Notes: a model not told the origin generated them from the sequence alone. DNA of 64,000 nucleotides from Sphingomonas sp. LT1P40 (GCF_036663835.1 NZ_JAXOJT010000001.1:2170001-2234000), one strand, 5' to 3'; shown: positions 46,891-55,598, counted from the stretch's first letter. Numbers and translations are program-made.

Positions 46891-48167
46891 GTGCTGCATT
46901 TGCCCTGACCCGGTCGGTGCTGGTCATCGGCGACGGTATCGTCGGGATTGCGGCGGCGATCGCAATGCGCCGCGCCCTGCCCGGTGCCGCGGTCACGCTG
47001 CTTCAGTTGCCGCCGAACCCGGACGGCTGGATCAACCGGCTCGGCGCCGCCGGTCCGGTCATTCATAAATTTCACCGCCAGATCGGCCTCGATCCCCGGC
47101 TGTTCGTCCAGCGCGCCGGGGCTCAGCCGGTTCATCTGCGCCGCTATGTCGGCCCCGGCCAGCCCGATCTGCGCGAGGCGTGCACCGCCGCCATTCCGTT
47201 CGTCGAGGGCGTCCCGCTCCACCATATCTGGCTTCGCCATGGCGCAAGCACCGGTGAGGCCAAACCGGACTTCGCCGCGATGCTCCTCGCGCTGCGCGAT
47301 GCGCATGGCGATGAAGGCGGTTTTGGTGTGCGGTTCCACGCTCCCGCCTATGCCGATTTGCTGGCGGACATGGCCGCAGCGTTGAACATCGTTCGGTGCG
47401 ACAGCGCGGATATCCAGGTCGAGGCCGATGGCGAACGCATCGACGGCGTCACCACATCCGATGCGACTCTGACCGCCGATCTGTACATCGATGCAGCGGG
47501 TCCGCGCTCGCGCTTGCTGACGGCGCTCGGCACCGAATGGTGCGACTGGGCGACCTCACTAACGCCGCGCGCGCTGACGATCGTTCCCGAAGGTGCGGGC
47601 GCGCCCGGGGAGGAGACGCTGACGACGGCGTCGAGCTGCCTGCACTGGCAGACGCCTTTGTGGCGCGCGACGGTCATCCCGGCCTCCGGCCCCGCCACTG
47701 GCCGTCTGCACCACAGTGCGCAAGCAAACGCCGTCGCGATCGGCGAGGCAGCGGTCCACGCACCGGTCGCCGATGGCATGCTGCTTGGCACGGCCTTGGA
47801 AGACATATTGCGCCTGATCACGCTGCTGCCCCGGCCCGGTGGCGACGATCGCGACAGCAGTGAATATGTCCGGCGCACCGCAATCGCGCATGATGCGCTT
47901 GCCGACTGGAGTGGCCTGTGTTTCATGGCCGACGGTGCGCCCTGTCCGGACAGCCTTGCCGCGATCCTCGCCGCGTTCGACGCGCGTGGACGGATCGCAC
48001 CCCGCGAACTGGACCCGATCACGCCCGGTGCGTGGCTCGCGCGGTTGATGGCGCTGCGCCCACCGCCGCGCCGGATCGACCCGACGGCGCTGGCCCTGCC
48101 CGAAGAAATCGTCCGAATGACAATTGCCCGTGCCGCCGAATCCGGCGTTACGACCACGCCGCGATGA
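46887..48167 (+). CDS. Degenerate tryptophan-halogenase-like FAD protein
   Basis: This 426-residue protein starts at a GTG overlapping the preceding stop. It aligns by eye with the upstream halogenase: VLVIGDGIVGIAAAIAMRR replaces the GGGTAGW fold, GLDPRLFVQRAG replaces the segment before the lysine, LYIDAAGPRSRLL replaces LFIDCSGF, and CLHWQTPLW replaces WRWRIPLQ. The catalytic lysine, the WxWxIP motif and the EPLESTS segment are all absent, so it should bind FAD at most and not halogenate. It may be a structural partner of the enzyme encoded before it, or an enzyme with changed chemistry. The frame is intact with no internal stops, so it is not a simple pseudogene. Confidence 0.65.
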   Translation: MSAAFALTRSVLVIGDGIVGIAAAIAMRRALPGAAVTLLQLPPNPDGWINRLGAAGPVIHKFHRQIGLDPRLFVQRAGAQPVHLRRYVGPGQPDLREACTAAIPFVEGVPLHHIWLRHGASTGEAKPDFAAMLLALRDAHGDEGGFGVRFHAPAYADLLADMAAALNIVRCDSADIQVEADGERIDGVTTSDATLTADLYIDAAGPRSRLLTALGTEWCDWATSLTPRALTIVPEGAGAPGEETLTTASSCLHWQTPLWRATVIPASGPATGRLHHSAQANAVAIGEAAVHAPVADGMLLGTALEDILRLITLLPRPGGDDRDSSEYVRRTAIAHDALADWSGLCFMADGAPCPDSLAAILAAFDARGRIAPRELDPITPGAWLARLMALRPPPRRIDPTALALPEEIVRMTIARAAESGVTTTPR

Positions 48168-48174
48168 GAGGATC

Positions 48175-50673
48175 ATGATGCGTAACCCGACCTGGCTATA
48201 CCTGCTGCTATCGTCCGCCTGTGCGGTGCCGGTCAGCGCGCAGGAACGGCCGCTGCTTCTCGCCCCGCTGACGCCCGAGGCGACTGCGAATCCCGAGAAA
48301 TGGCCAGCCCCGGCATGGCCGTTGCCGCGCGATGCCGCAGCCGAGGCGAGGATCGCTGCCCTCATCGCGCGCATGACGATCGAGGAAAAAATCGGGCAGA
48401 TCGTTCAGGCCGATATTGCCAGCATTACCCCGGCTGAGGCGAAGACCTATCATATCGGCTCCATCCTGAACGGCGGCAACAGCGCGCCGGGCAATGACGA
48501 ATTCGCACCGCCCGAGAAATGGCTGGCGCTGGCTGATGCCTTTTATGCGGCGTCGGTCGACACGTCGGGCGGTGGCGTCGGCATCCCGATCATCTGGGGT
48601 ACCGACGCCGTGCACGGCCACAGCAATATCGTCGGCGCGACACTGTTTCCGCACAATGTCGGGCTGGGCGCGGCGCGCGATCCCGATCTGATCGAACGGA
48701 TCGCGCGCGCGACCGCGCTCGAAATCCGTGCGACCGGCATGGAATGGACCTTTGCCCCGACGGTCACGGTGCCACAGGATTATCGCTGGGGCCGCGCTTA
48801 TGAAGGATACTCCTCCGACCCGGCGCTGGTCAGCGAATATGTCGGTCGCATGGTGCGCGGGTTGCAGGGACCGGCCACTGGCAAGGACCTGCTCAAGGGG
48901 CCGTATGTCATCGCCTCGACCAAACATTATCTGGCCGATGGCGGAACCGTCGACGGGCGCGATCAGGGGGATGCGCAGATAAGCGAAGAGGTGCTTCGCG
49001 ACATCCACGGTGCGCCCTATGTCCCCGCACTCGAACAGGGCGTGGCGACGATCATGGTCAGCTTTTCGGGCTGGAACGGCGTCAAGAACACCGGCAACAA
49101 ATCGCTGCTCACCGATCTGCTGAAGGACCATATGGGCTTCGATGGCTTCCTCGTCAGCGACTGGAACGCGCATGGCCAGGTCGCCGGATGCACCAACGCA
49201 TCGTGCCCGCAGACGGTAAATGCCGGGCTCGACATGGTGATGGCACCCGACAGCTGGAAGGCGATGTGGACCTCACTCGTCGCGCAGGCGAAGGACGGAA
49301 CGGTGCCGATGACGCGGATCGATGACGCCGTCGCGCGCATCCTGCGGGTCAAGATGCGCCTTGGGCTGTTCGAGGCGGGCAAGCCGTCGAGCCGACCCTA
49401 TGCCGGACAATGGGATTTGCTCGGCGCGCCCGACCACCGTGCCATCGCGCGGGAGGCGGTGCGCAAATCGCTGGTGCTGCTCAAGGATCAGGGCGGTGTT
49501 TTGCCGATCAAGCCCGGCAGCCATATCCTGGTCGCGGGCGACGCCGCCGACGACATCGGACGCCAGTCGGGCGGCTGGACGCTGACATGGCAGGGGACCG
49601 ACGTCACCAACGCCAACTTCCCCGGTGCCACGTCGATCTGGAAGGGGCTGGACGACGCCGTCAAGGCGGCGGGCGGTAGCACCGAGCTTGCGCCTGACGG
49701 TGGGTATCGCAAGAAGCCCGACGCCGCGATCGTCGTGTTCGGCGAAACGCCCTATGCCGAGTTTCAGGGTGACCTGAAGACGCTGCAACTGCGACCCGAA
49801 TTGCGCGCGCCCTTTGCCACCATGCAGAAACTGAAGGCTGCCGGTATTCCGGTGATCGCGGTGATGATCAGTGGACGGCCGCTGTTCATGAACCCTGAAC
49901 TCAATGTCGCCGACGCGTTCGTCGCCGCCTGGCTTCCGGGATCCGAAGGCGGCGGCATCGCCGACGTTCTGATCGCGGGCAAGGACGGCAAACCGCGCTT
50001 CGACTTCACCGGGAAATTGCCGACAGCGTGGCCGGCGACGGCACGAGCGGGTGGGCCCGTGCTGTTCCCGTTCGGCTATGGCATGGGTCTGGCTGACCGC
50101 AAGGCCTGGACCGCGCTGTCCGAAGATCCGGGGGTCGATGCCAGCGATAGCGGCAATATCTGGTTCGCCAAAGGCGTACCCGCCGCATCCTGGTCGTTGC
50201 GTGTGCTGGACGGCACCAGTGACTCGACGCGCATCACCACCGTCCCAGCCAAGGCACTGAGCGGACGAGTCACCGTGACCGCGACGAATCATATCGTGCA
50301 AGAGGGCGCGCGCCAGTTCGCTATTTCCGGCGGTCAGGCGACGGTCGAAGTATCGGGCTTTTCTCCGATCGAGTTGACCCGCGAAAGCAATGGCGACCTG
50401 CTGCTGGTCGCCACGATGCGGGTCGATCAGCGCCCGACCAAGCCCGCGACGTTGGTGTTCAATAGGACCGGCATTCCGTTTGCCGCGCTGTCGACCGCGC
50501 CGGTCGGCGAATGGCGCAGCTATGGCGTGCCGCTCAAGTGCTTCGCCTCGAAAGGCGCCGACATGGCCCGCGTCGAGACGCCGTTCCGGCTGATGACCGA
50601 GGGTGCCGTGCGTTTCAGCCTTGCCGAGGTGCGGCTTGCTTCGGTCGCGGACGTAACGATTCCCTGCCCATGA
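48175..50673 (+). CDS. GH3 exo-beta-glucosidase with C-terminal carbohydrate-binding domain
   Basis: An 832-residue secreted GH3 protein (signal WLYLLLSSACAVPVSAQ). It has the exo-1,4/1,3-beta-glucosidase type barrel: IPIIWGTDAVHGHSN (residues 138-151), VIASTKHYLADGGT and nucleophile Asp329 in GFLVSDWNAHG. After the second domain (KSLVLLKDQGGVLP) a C-terminal beta-sandwich of about 150 residues (AASWSLRVLD onward) ends in TIPCP, like the ExoP/CelD-type GH3 enzymes. It probably removes glucose from beta-glucan or xyloglucan-type oligosaccharides. ATG at 48175 or 48178 after GAGAGGATC. Its stop overlaps the cupin ATG. Confidence 0.88.
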   Translation: MMRNPTWLYLLLSSACAVPVSAQERPLLLAPLTPEATANPEKWPAPAWPLPRDAAAEARIAALIARMTIEEKIGQIVQADIASITPAEAKTYHIGSILNGGNSAPGNDEFAPPEKWLALADAFYAASVDTSGGGVGIPIIWGTDAVHGHSNIVGATLFPHNVGLGAARDPDLIERIARATALEIRATGMEWTFAPTVTVPQDYRWGRAYEGYSSDPALVSEYVGRMVRGLQGPATGKDLLKGPYVIASTKHYLADGGTVDGRDQGDAQISEEVLRDIHGAPYVPALEQGVATIMVSFSGWNGVKNTGNKSLLTDLLKDHMGFDGFLVSDWNAHGQVAGCTNASCPQTVNAGLDMVMAPDSWKAMWTSLVAQAKDGTVPMTRIDDAVARILRVKMRLGLFEAGKPSSRPYAGQWDLLGAPDHRAIAREAVRKSLVLLKDQGGVLPIKPGSHILVAGDAADDIGRQSGGWTLTWQGTDVTNANFPGATSIWKGLDDAVKAAGGSTELAPDGGYRKKPDAAIVVFGETPYAEFQGDLKTLQLRPELRAPFATMQKLKAAGIPVIAVMISGRPLFMNPELNVADAFVAAWLPGSEGGGIADVLIAGKDGKPRFDFTGKLPTAWPATARAGGPVLFPFGYGMGLADRKAWTALSEDPGVDASDSGNIWFAKGVPAASWSLRVLDGTSDSTRITTVPAKALSGRVTVTATNHIVQEGARQFAISGGQATVEVSGFSPIELTRESNGDLLLVATMRVDQRPTKPATLVFNRTGIPFAALSTAPVGEWRSYGVPLKCFASKGADMARVETPFRLMTEGAVRFSLAEVRLASVADVTIPCP

Positions 50674-51698
50674 GCGACTGGCTGACCCGGGCAGCGCCAA
50701 TCGCCGAGACCGACGCGACCGACGCCGCCCAGGCGCAGGTCGCGTTGGCCGGGGCGAACGGTCGCCCGCTGGTCCTGCGCGGCCTGACTGCGCACTGGCC
50801 AGCGGTTGAGGCGGCGCGGCACGACATACTGACGCTCGCGACCTTGATCGGGCGCTACGGCCGGGGCGCCCCGATGAACGTGTTCACCGCGCCCCCGGGG
50901 ACGCAGGGCCATTTCTTCTATCGCGCCGACATGGCGGGGTTCAACTTTCGCACCGAACAGGCGACGATGGCCGAGTTGCTCGACCGGCTGCTGTGGGCGA
51001 GCGAACAGGCCGACCCGCCGAGCTTCTATGCGGGATCGACGCCCGCCGCCGATTTCATGCCCGGCTTTCTCGCCGATCATCAGCTGCCGGTCGATGCGCT
51101 GGGTGCCACGCCGCGGCTGTGGACGGGCAATGACTCGCTCATCGCAACCCATTTCGATCAGTCGGACAACATCGCGGTCGTCGTCTCGGGGGTTCGACGT
51201 TTCGTGCTGTTTCCGCCCGAACAGGTCGCCAACCTCTATCTCGGCCCGCTCAACAAAACCCCGGCGGGGCAGCCGGTCAGCATGGTTCCGGTCGATGATC
51301 CCGACCTCGCACGCTACCCGCGCTTTGCCGACGCGATGACGGCAGCACAGGTCGCGACGCTGCAACCCGGCGACGCGATCTTCATCCCGTCACTGTGGTG
51401 GCACAATATCCGCGCCACCGGGCCGCTCAATCTGATGGTCAATTATTGGCTCGACGCGCATGCGGGCAGTTCGCCGCTGCTGGCCTTTGCGCATGCCTTG
51501 CTCGCGCTCCGCGACTTGCCGCCCGCCGAGCGTGCTGCCTGGCGGACCTGGTTCGATCATTTCATCTTTGGCGACGACGGCGCAACCACGGCGGATCATT
51601 TGCCGCCGCATGCCCAGGGTGTTCAGGGCCCGGCATCGCCCAAGCGTGACCAGACCATCCGCAACTTCGTGCTGCGCGGCCTGATGGGGCCCGGTTAG
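50670..51698 (+). CDS. Cupin-like JmjC-type putative Fe(II)/2-oxoglutarate hydroxylase
   Basis: A 342-residue cytoplasmic protein of the cupin_8/JmjC group. The iron ligands are visible as His161 and Asp163 (IATHFDQSDN) and His245 (IPSLWWHNI). RRFVLFPPEQVANLYLGPL and LQPGDAIFIP are typical of this group, which includes FIH-like protein hydroxylases. The ATG overlaps the GH3 stop (ATGA), so it ends the GH43-halogenase-halogenase-like-GH3 operon. In my recollection such proteins are common neighbours of TonB receptors and orphan halogenases in Caulobacter and sphingomonads; no substrate is established. Its stop codon overlaps that of the convergent halogenase gene. Confidence 0.78.
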   Translation: MSDWLTRAAPIAETDATDAAQAQVALAGANGRPLVLRGLTAHWPAVEAARHDILTLATLIGRYGRGAPMNVFTAPPGTQGHFFYRADMAGFNFRTEQATMAELLDRLLWASEQADPPSFYAGSTPAADFMPGFLADHQLPVDALGATPRLWTGNDSLIATHFDQSDNIAVVVSGVRRFVLFPPEQVANLYLGPLNKTPAGQPVSMVPVDDPDLARYPRFADAMTAAQVATLQPGDAIFIPSLWWHNIRATGPLNLMVNYWLDAHAGSSPLLAFAHALLALRDLPPAERAAWRTWFDHFIFGDDGATTADHLPPHAQGVQGPASPKRDQTIRNFVLRGLMGPG

Positions 51699-53194
51699 CG
51701 CGTCATCAGCTTGGCAATATAATCAGCGTGGCTCGGCATCGCGCGCGCTTGCTGGTCGAACACCGCGGCAATCCGCTCCATCGCCGCGATGATGCGGTCG
51801 TCGTCGGTCGCATCGACGAGCGGATCATGGCCATCGGGCAAGATGTTTTGCCCCAGCATCACCGCCGCCCAGTTAGCGATCCCGAACAGGTCGTGGTCGA
51901 ACCGGCGAATGCGACCCTTGGTCCGGAACAGCTCGACCTTTTGCGCCAGGCTATTGGGGATCTCCATCGCCGCCACGTCCCGCCAGAACGGTGTGTCGTC
52001 GCGCGCCGTCGCCTTGTAATGCAGGACGATAAAGTCGCGGACATATTCATATTGGTCGATCATCAACCGGTTATATTCGTCGCGCTCGACCGCGCTGAAC
52101 CGCATGTCGGGGAACAGCCAGAACAGCTTGTTGATGCCGGTCTGGATCAAATGGATGCTCGTCGATTCGAGCGGTTCGATAAAGCCGCCGGCCAACCCCA
52201 GCGCGACGACATTGCCTTCCCACAAGCGCTCGCGCACCCCCGCCGTGAAGCGCAGCGGGCGTGGCTCCGCAAGCGGCTCGTCGTCGAGATTCGCGAGCAG
52301 CGTGGCCCGCGCTTCGTCGTCGCTGGCATAGCCGCTCGAATAGACGATGCCGTTGCCGGTGCGGTGCTGAAGCGGGATGCGCCATTGCCAGCCGAATCCG
52401 TGCGCCGTAGCGCGGGTCGCCGGGATCAGCGGGTCGATCCGCGCCGACGGCACCGCGATCGCGCGGTCGCACGGCAGCCAGCGCGACCAGTCGCGATAAG
52501 CGACCCCCATTTCCTTGCCGAGCAACAGGCTGACGAAGCCCGAGCAATCAATGAAAAAGTCACCCGCGACATCGCGTCCGTCGGCCAGGCGCAGCGACGC
52601 GACATGGCCGTTGTCGCCGTTGCGCGCGACGCCTTCGATTCGCCCTTCGATCCGCTCGACCCCAGCAGCTTCGGCCCGGCGGCGCAAAAAGACTGCATAG
52701 AGCCCAGCGTCGAAATGATAGGCGGCGGCCATCTGGTTCAACGGTGATCGCGGGTCGCCACTTTGCGGCGCATATCCGCCGTGACGCACCGCCGCACCCG
52801 TGATGAAATAGTCGGTGAAGCGCCGTATGCGCGGGTCGTGGCGGTGCTTCAGCCAATATTGGTGAAAGGCAATGCCCTCGAAATTATGACCCGGATCGCC
52901 GAATGGATGGAGGTAGCGTTCGCCCAACGCGCCCCAATCGACGAACTCGATCCCTAGCTTGAACGTCGCCTTTGTCTCGCGGATAAACTCGGCCTCGTCG
53001 ATGCCGAGCATCCTGTTGAAATCGCGGATCGGCGGGATCGTCGCCTCACCGACCCCAACCGTGCCGATGGCATCGGATTCGACCAAGATGATCCGCCGCT
53101 GGCCATCGTTCAGAAAGCGCGCCGCCGCCGCCGCCGCCATCCATCCGGCGGTGCCGCCGCCGACGATGACGACGGTGCGAACGGGGTCGGTCAT
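51695..53194 (-). CDS. Tryptophan-halogenase-like flavin-dependent enzyme 3
   Basis: A 499-residue halogenase homologue with all motifs intact: GGGTAGW (12-18), VGVGEATIP, Lys79 in ATFKLGIEF, WQWRIPLQ and GGFIEPLESTSIH. By eye it is closer to the copy at 22775-24277 than to the copy at 45379-46890 (shared FNRMLGID and VDWG). It is translationally coupled to the GH5 gene (ATGA overlap) and is the second gene of that minus-strand unit under operator site E. Substrate unknown. Its TAA stop shares bases with the TAG stop of the convergent cupin gene, leaving no room for a terminator between the two operons. Confidence 0.84.
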   Translation of the reverse strand: MTDPVRTVVIVGGGTAGWMAAAAAARFLNDGQRRIILVESDAIGTVGVGEATIPPIRDFNRMLGIDEAEFIRETKATFKLGIEFVDWGALGERYLHPFGDPGHNFEGIAFHQYWLKHRHDPRIRRFTDYFITGAAVRHGGYAPQSGDPRSPLNQMAAAYHFDAGLYAVFLRRRAEAAGVERIEGRIEGVARNGDNGHVASLRLADGRDVAGDFFIDCSGFVSLLLGKEMGVAYRDWSRWLPCDRAIAVPSARIDPLIPATRATAHGFGWQWRIPLQHRTGNGIVYSSGYASDDEARATLLANLDDEPLAEPRPLRFTAGVRERLWEGNVVALGLAGGFIEPLESTSIHLIQTGINKLFWLFPDMRFSAVERDEYNRLMIDQYEYVRDFIVLHYKATARDDTPFWRDVAAMEIPNSLAQKVELFRTKGRIRRFDHDLFGIANWAAVMLGQNILPDGHDPLVDATDDDRIIAAMERIAAVFDQQARAMPSHADYIAKLMTR

Positions 53195-55302
53195 TCCCCG
53201 GCTTTGGCCGACGCCGCCGGTTCGCGCAACACATAGACCGGGCCGACTTCGATCGTCTGCGCCGCCCCGGCGGTGTGCAGGGCGAGCTGGCCGGCCCCCG
53301 CCGCAAGCGCCAACGATGCCGTGGTACCGATCTGGTAAAGCCGCCAGTTCGGCCCCACGGTCAGCACATTGTCTGAAAACCCGTCATAGGGCGCGGCATT
53401 CTGCTGCACCCGGATCGTCAGCTTGCCCTGTCCGTCAGGGGTCGATGCCGCCACGGTGCGCGCGAGTATCGCAATGCGCAATCGGTCGCCCTTGGCAACG
53501 GCATCCCGCAGTGGCACGGCGGCACCGGCGTCAAACGGATTGGCCCCCACCGCGCTGACCGTCAGCAAGGTCGCCACCCGGCCATAGACGCTGGTCGTCG
53601 TCGCCTTCGTCACCTGACTGGCCCCATAGAACAGCCATTCGCGATTGGCCGGTTCGTTGAGCAGAACCCCCTTGCCCACCAGTTGCGGCGGCAGTTCCGG
53701 ATCGGCGGCGGGGGCCGCCGTCACCGTCGTCTGGCGGATCGATTTGACGCCCTCCACGATGATCACCTGCCCGATCTCGATCGTCTGCCGCGCACCGGCC
53801 AGCTGCAATCCGAACACAGCCTGCCCCTTTGGAATGTCGCGATCGGCGGGTGCCGTCACCTCGAACAGCTGCCATTCGGCACCAACGGTCAGCGTCGTGT
53901 CGCCGAACCCGGCATAGGGCGCGACATTCTGCTGGAAACGCGCGCTGATCCGCCCCTTGCCGTCGGGAGCATCGGATTTGATCGTGCGTGCCCAAAAGGC
54001 TGCGACATAGTCCCCCTTGTTGCGCACGGCGGTGCGGATCGGGACATTGGCACCGGCGTCATAGGCCGCGACCCCCAGCGATTGCAGCGTGAACTGGATC
54101 GCCGCCCCGCCGCCGGGAATGTCAGGCGATTTGACGATTTTCGATTTCATGATCGCGCCAAATGTCGACCAGTTGAGCGACGACGGATCGTTGATCAAAC
54201 TGCCCGGCAGGCTGTCGTCGAGTGCCTGCAATTCGGGCGTCGCCTGACGCTCGCCAGCGGCCGCAGGTGCCGTCTGCGCAACGGCGGCGGACACCGGTGC
54301 TACCGTCGTATCGGGCAGTCCGATTGCGCCGCGCATCCCCGGCAGCCACGCCTTCTTGTCGCTATCGTAGAAAGGAAAGGTGTTGGTGTACGCCCAGGTG
54401 CACATGCCCAGACCCAGTGGCGCAAAAGCCTTGGTCACCGCCGCGTGATAGCGCACGCGCTGGTCCAGCGGCGTCGTCGTGTGCGCACCAGTCTCGCCCA
54501 TGAAGGGAAGAAGGCCGGTGCGGGCGCTGTAATCCCGGATCTTCTGCACGTCGCGAACCAGCCGTTCGGCATCGTCGGCAATGCCATAAGCGCGGCCCAG
54601 CGGCGGCACCGGCTTAACCCAGTCCGCCCCCTGATGGGTGAACTGGAACGGCTCGTAATAATGGAAGGTCGGATAGACGTTGGGATCGTCCGGCAGCTTC
54701 AACGTCGCGAGTGAATCAATCCCGCTCCAGTTTTCGCCACCGATGATCACCGGCCGGTCGGGGTTAGTCGCGCGCACGGCTGCAAGCGCCGGGGACAGTG
54801 CCTCAACCAGATTGGCGTTGGTGAACTTGTCATGTGGTTCGTTTTCCAGTTCGAACCAAAGGCTCGCCGTCGGCTGCGACGCAAAGGCGACACCGATCTG
54901 CTTCCAGATACCGGCAAAACGCGGCGCGCTACCCAACGGATCGCTGTGCATCGATTCGAAATTATGGCTGTCGAGAATGACGTTGAGCCCTGCCGCCTGC
55001 GCCGCGCCGACCAGATGCTTCACGCGTGCGAGGAAGGCGGGTTCGATTGTATAGGGCGCGGTTCTCGCGGCATGGCTGTCCCACCGCACTGGTAACCGGA
55101 TCGTCTTAAACCCGGCCTTGGCGATGTTGGTGAAATCGGCATCGGTTATCGCATGCCCGCCCCAGCCAGTTTCGGTCGGCGGCTCAAGGCTGTTGCCCAT
55201 GTTGATGCAGGTCCCGACGGGCAGGCCCCGTGGTCGGGCGGCGTTGGCGGCGGGCACCGCGACGCACGTCATCGCCGCGATCAGCATCATCGATTGTTTC
55301 AT
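53191..55302 (-). CDS. GH5 endoglucanase/mannanase-type enzyme with two tandem C-terminal modules
   Basis: A 703-residue secreted enzyme (signal LIAAMTCVAVPAANA). The GH5 barrel spans about residues 25-335, with NMGNSLEPP, IRLPVRW, acid/base Glu155 (WFELENEPHD) and nucleophile Glu270 (LPFMGETGA). After a linker rich in Ala, Pro and Thr come two homologous modules of about 148 residues, 369-516 and 547-692. Both contain the pattern N(D/E)P, YDAGA or FDAGA, PDGKG or PDGQG, QQN.APY.GF, LTVG..W.L and QTIE.G. They look like jelly-roll carbohydrate-binding modules. It probably cuts beta-1,4-glucan, xyloglucan or mannan. GGGGAGG precedes the ATG; the open frame starts 18 codons earlier. Confidence 0.87.
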   Translation of the reverse strand: MKQSMMLIAAMTCVAVPAANAARPRGLPVGTCINMGNSLEPPTETGWGGHAITDADFTNIAKAGFKTIRLPVRWDSHAARTAPYTIEPAFLARVKHLVGAAQAAGLNVILDSHNFESMHSDPLGSAPRFAGIWKQIGVAFASQPTASLWFELENEPHDKFTNANLVEALSPALAAVRATNPDRPVIIGGENWSGIDSLATLKLPDDPNVYPTFHYYEPFQFTHQGADWVKPVPPLGRAYGIADDAERLVRDVQKIRDYSARTGLLPFMGETGAHTTTPLDQRVRYHAAVTKAFAPLGLGMCTWAYTNTFPFYDSDKKAWLPGMRGAIGLPDTTVAPVSAAVAQTAPAAAGERQATPELQALDDSLPGSLINDPSSLNWSTFGAIMKSKIVKSPDIPGGGAAIQFTLQSLGVAAYDAGANVPIRTAVRNKGDYVAAFWARTIKSDAPDGKGRISARFQQNVAPYAGFGDTTLTVGAEWQLFEVTAPADRDIPKGQAVFGLQLAGARQTIEIGQVIIVEGVKSIRQTTVTAAPAADPELPPQLVGKGVLLNEPANREWLFYGASQVTKATTTSVYGRVATLLTVSAVGANPFDAGAAVPLRDAVAKGDRLRIAILARTVAASTPDGQGKLTIRVQQNAAPYDGFSDNVLTVGPNWRLYQIGTTASLALAAGAGQLALHTAGAAQTIEVGPVYVLREPAASAKAGE
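53227..53664 (-). repeat. Second copy of the duplicated C-terminal GH5 module
   Basis: This encodes residues 547-692 of the GH5 protein. It is homologous to the preceding module at 53755-54198, with matching QQN.APY.GF and QTIE.GPV-type blocks. The copies have diverged, so the duplication is old or under selection to differ. Confidence 0.75.
53755..54198 (-). repeat. First copy of the duplicated C-terminal GH5 module
   Basis: This encodes residues 369-516 of the GH5 protein, starting LINDPSSLNWSTFG and ending IEIGQVIIV. The partner copy lies at 53227-53664. Confidence 0.75.
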
Positions 55303-55341
55303 AGCGAACCTCCCCGTGCGGCATTTCCCGCTTGTCCGACT

Positions 55342-55355
55342 TGGTAGCGCTACCA
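55342..55355. promoter_or_regulatory. LacI-type operator, site E
   Basis: TGGTAGCGCTACCA, a perfect 14-base palindrome and the best match to the window's consensus. It lies 40 bases upstream of the GH5 start codon on the minus strand. Confidence 0.8.
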
Positions 55356-55368
55356 CCTTTTACGGTCA

Positions 55369-55402
55369 AAGCTAATTGTGAGCATGGGTAAGCTAATTCT
55401 CA
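55369..55402. promoter_or_regulatory. Direct repeats upstream of the GH5 operator
   Basis: AAGCTAATTGTGA (55369-55381) and AAGCTAATTCTCA (55390-55402) are direct repeats whose starts are 21 bases apart, two helical turns. They lie just upstream of operator site E and could be contacts for an additional regulator. Confidence 0.35.
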
Positions 55403-55598
55403 ACTTTAGCCGCTTCCTGACCACCCGATCAGTTATATGAACGAACGGCAGATTTCGGGATTGTCAATTCGCGCACCGAACGGCCGAAAGTGGGGCGCGT
55501 TGCTGCCTGACGGGTAATTGCAATAGCAGCCTGTCGGCTGATGGGCCGTTAGCAGAATGGCAGCCTCGGGGTGATCAGACGCGAATGCGGACATTCGT

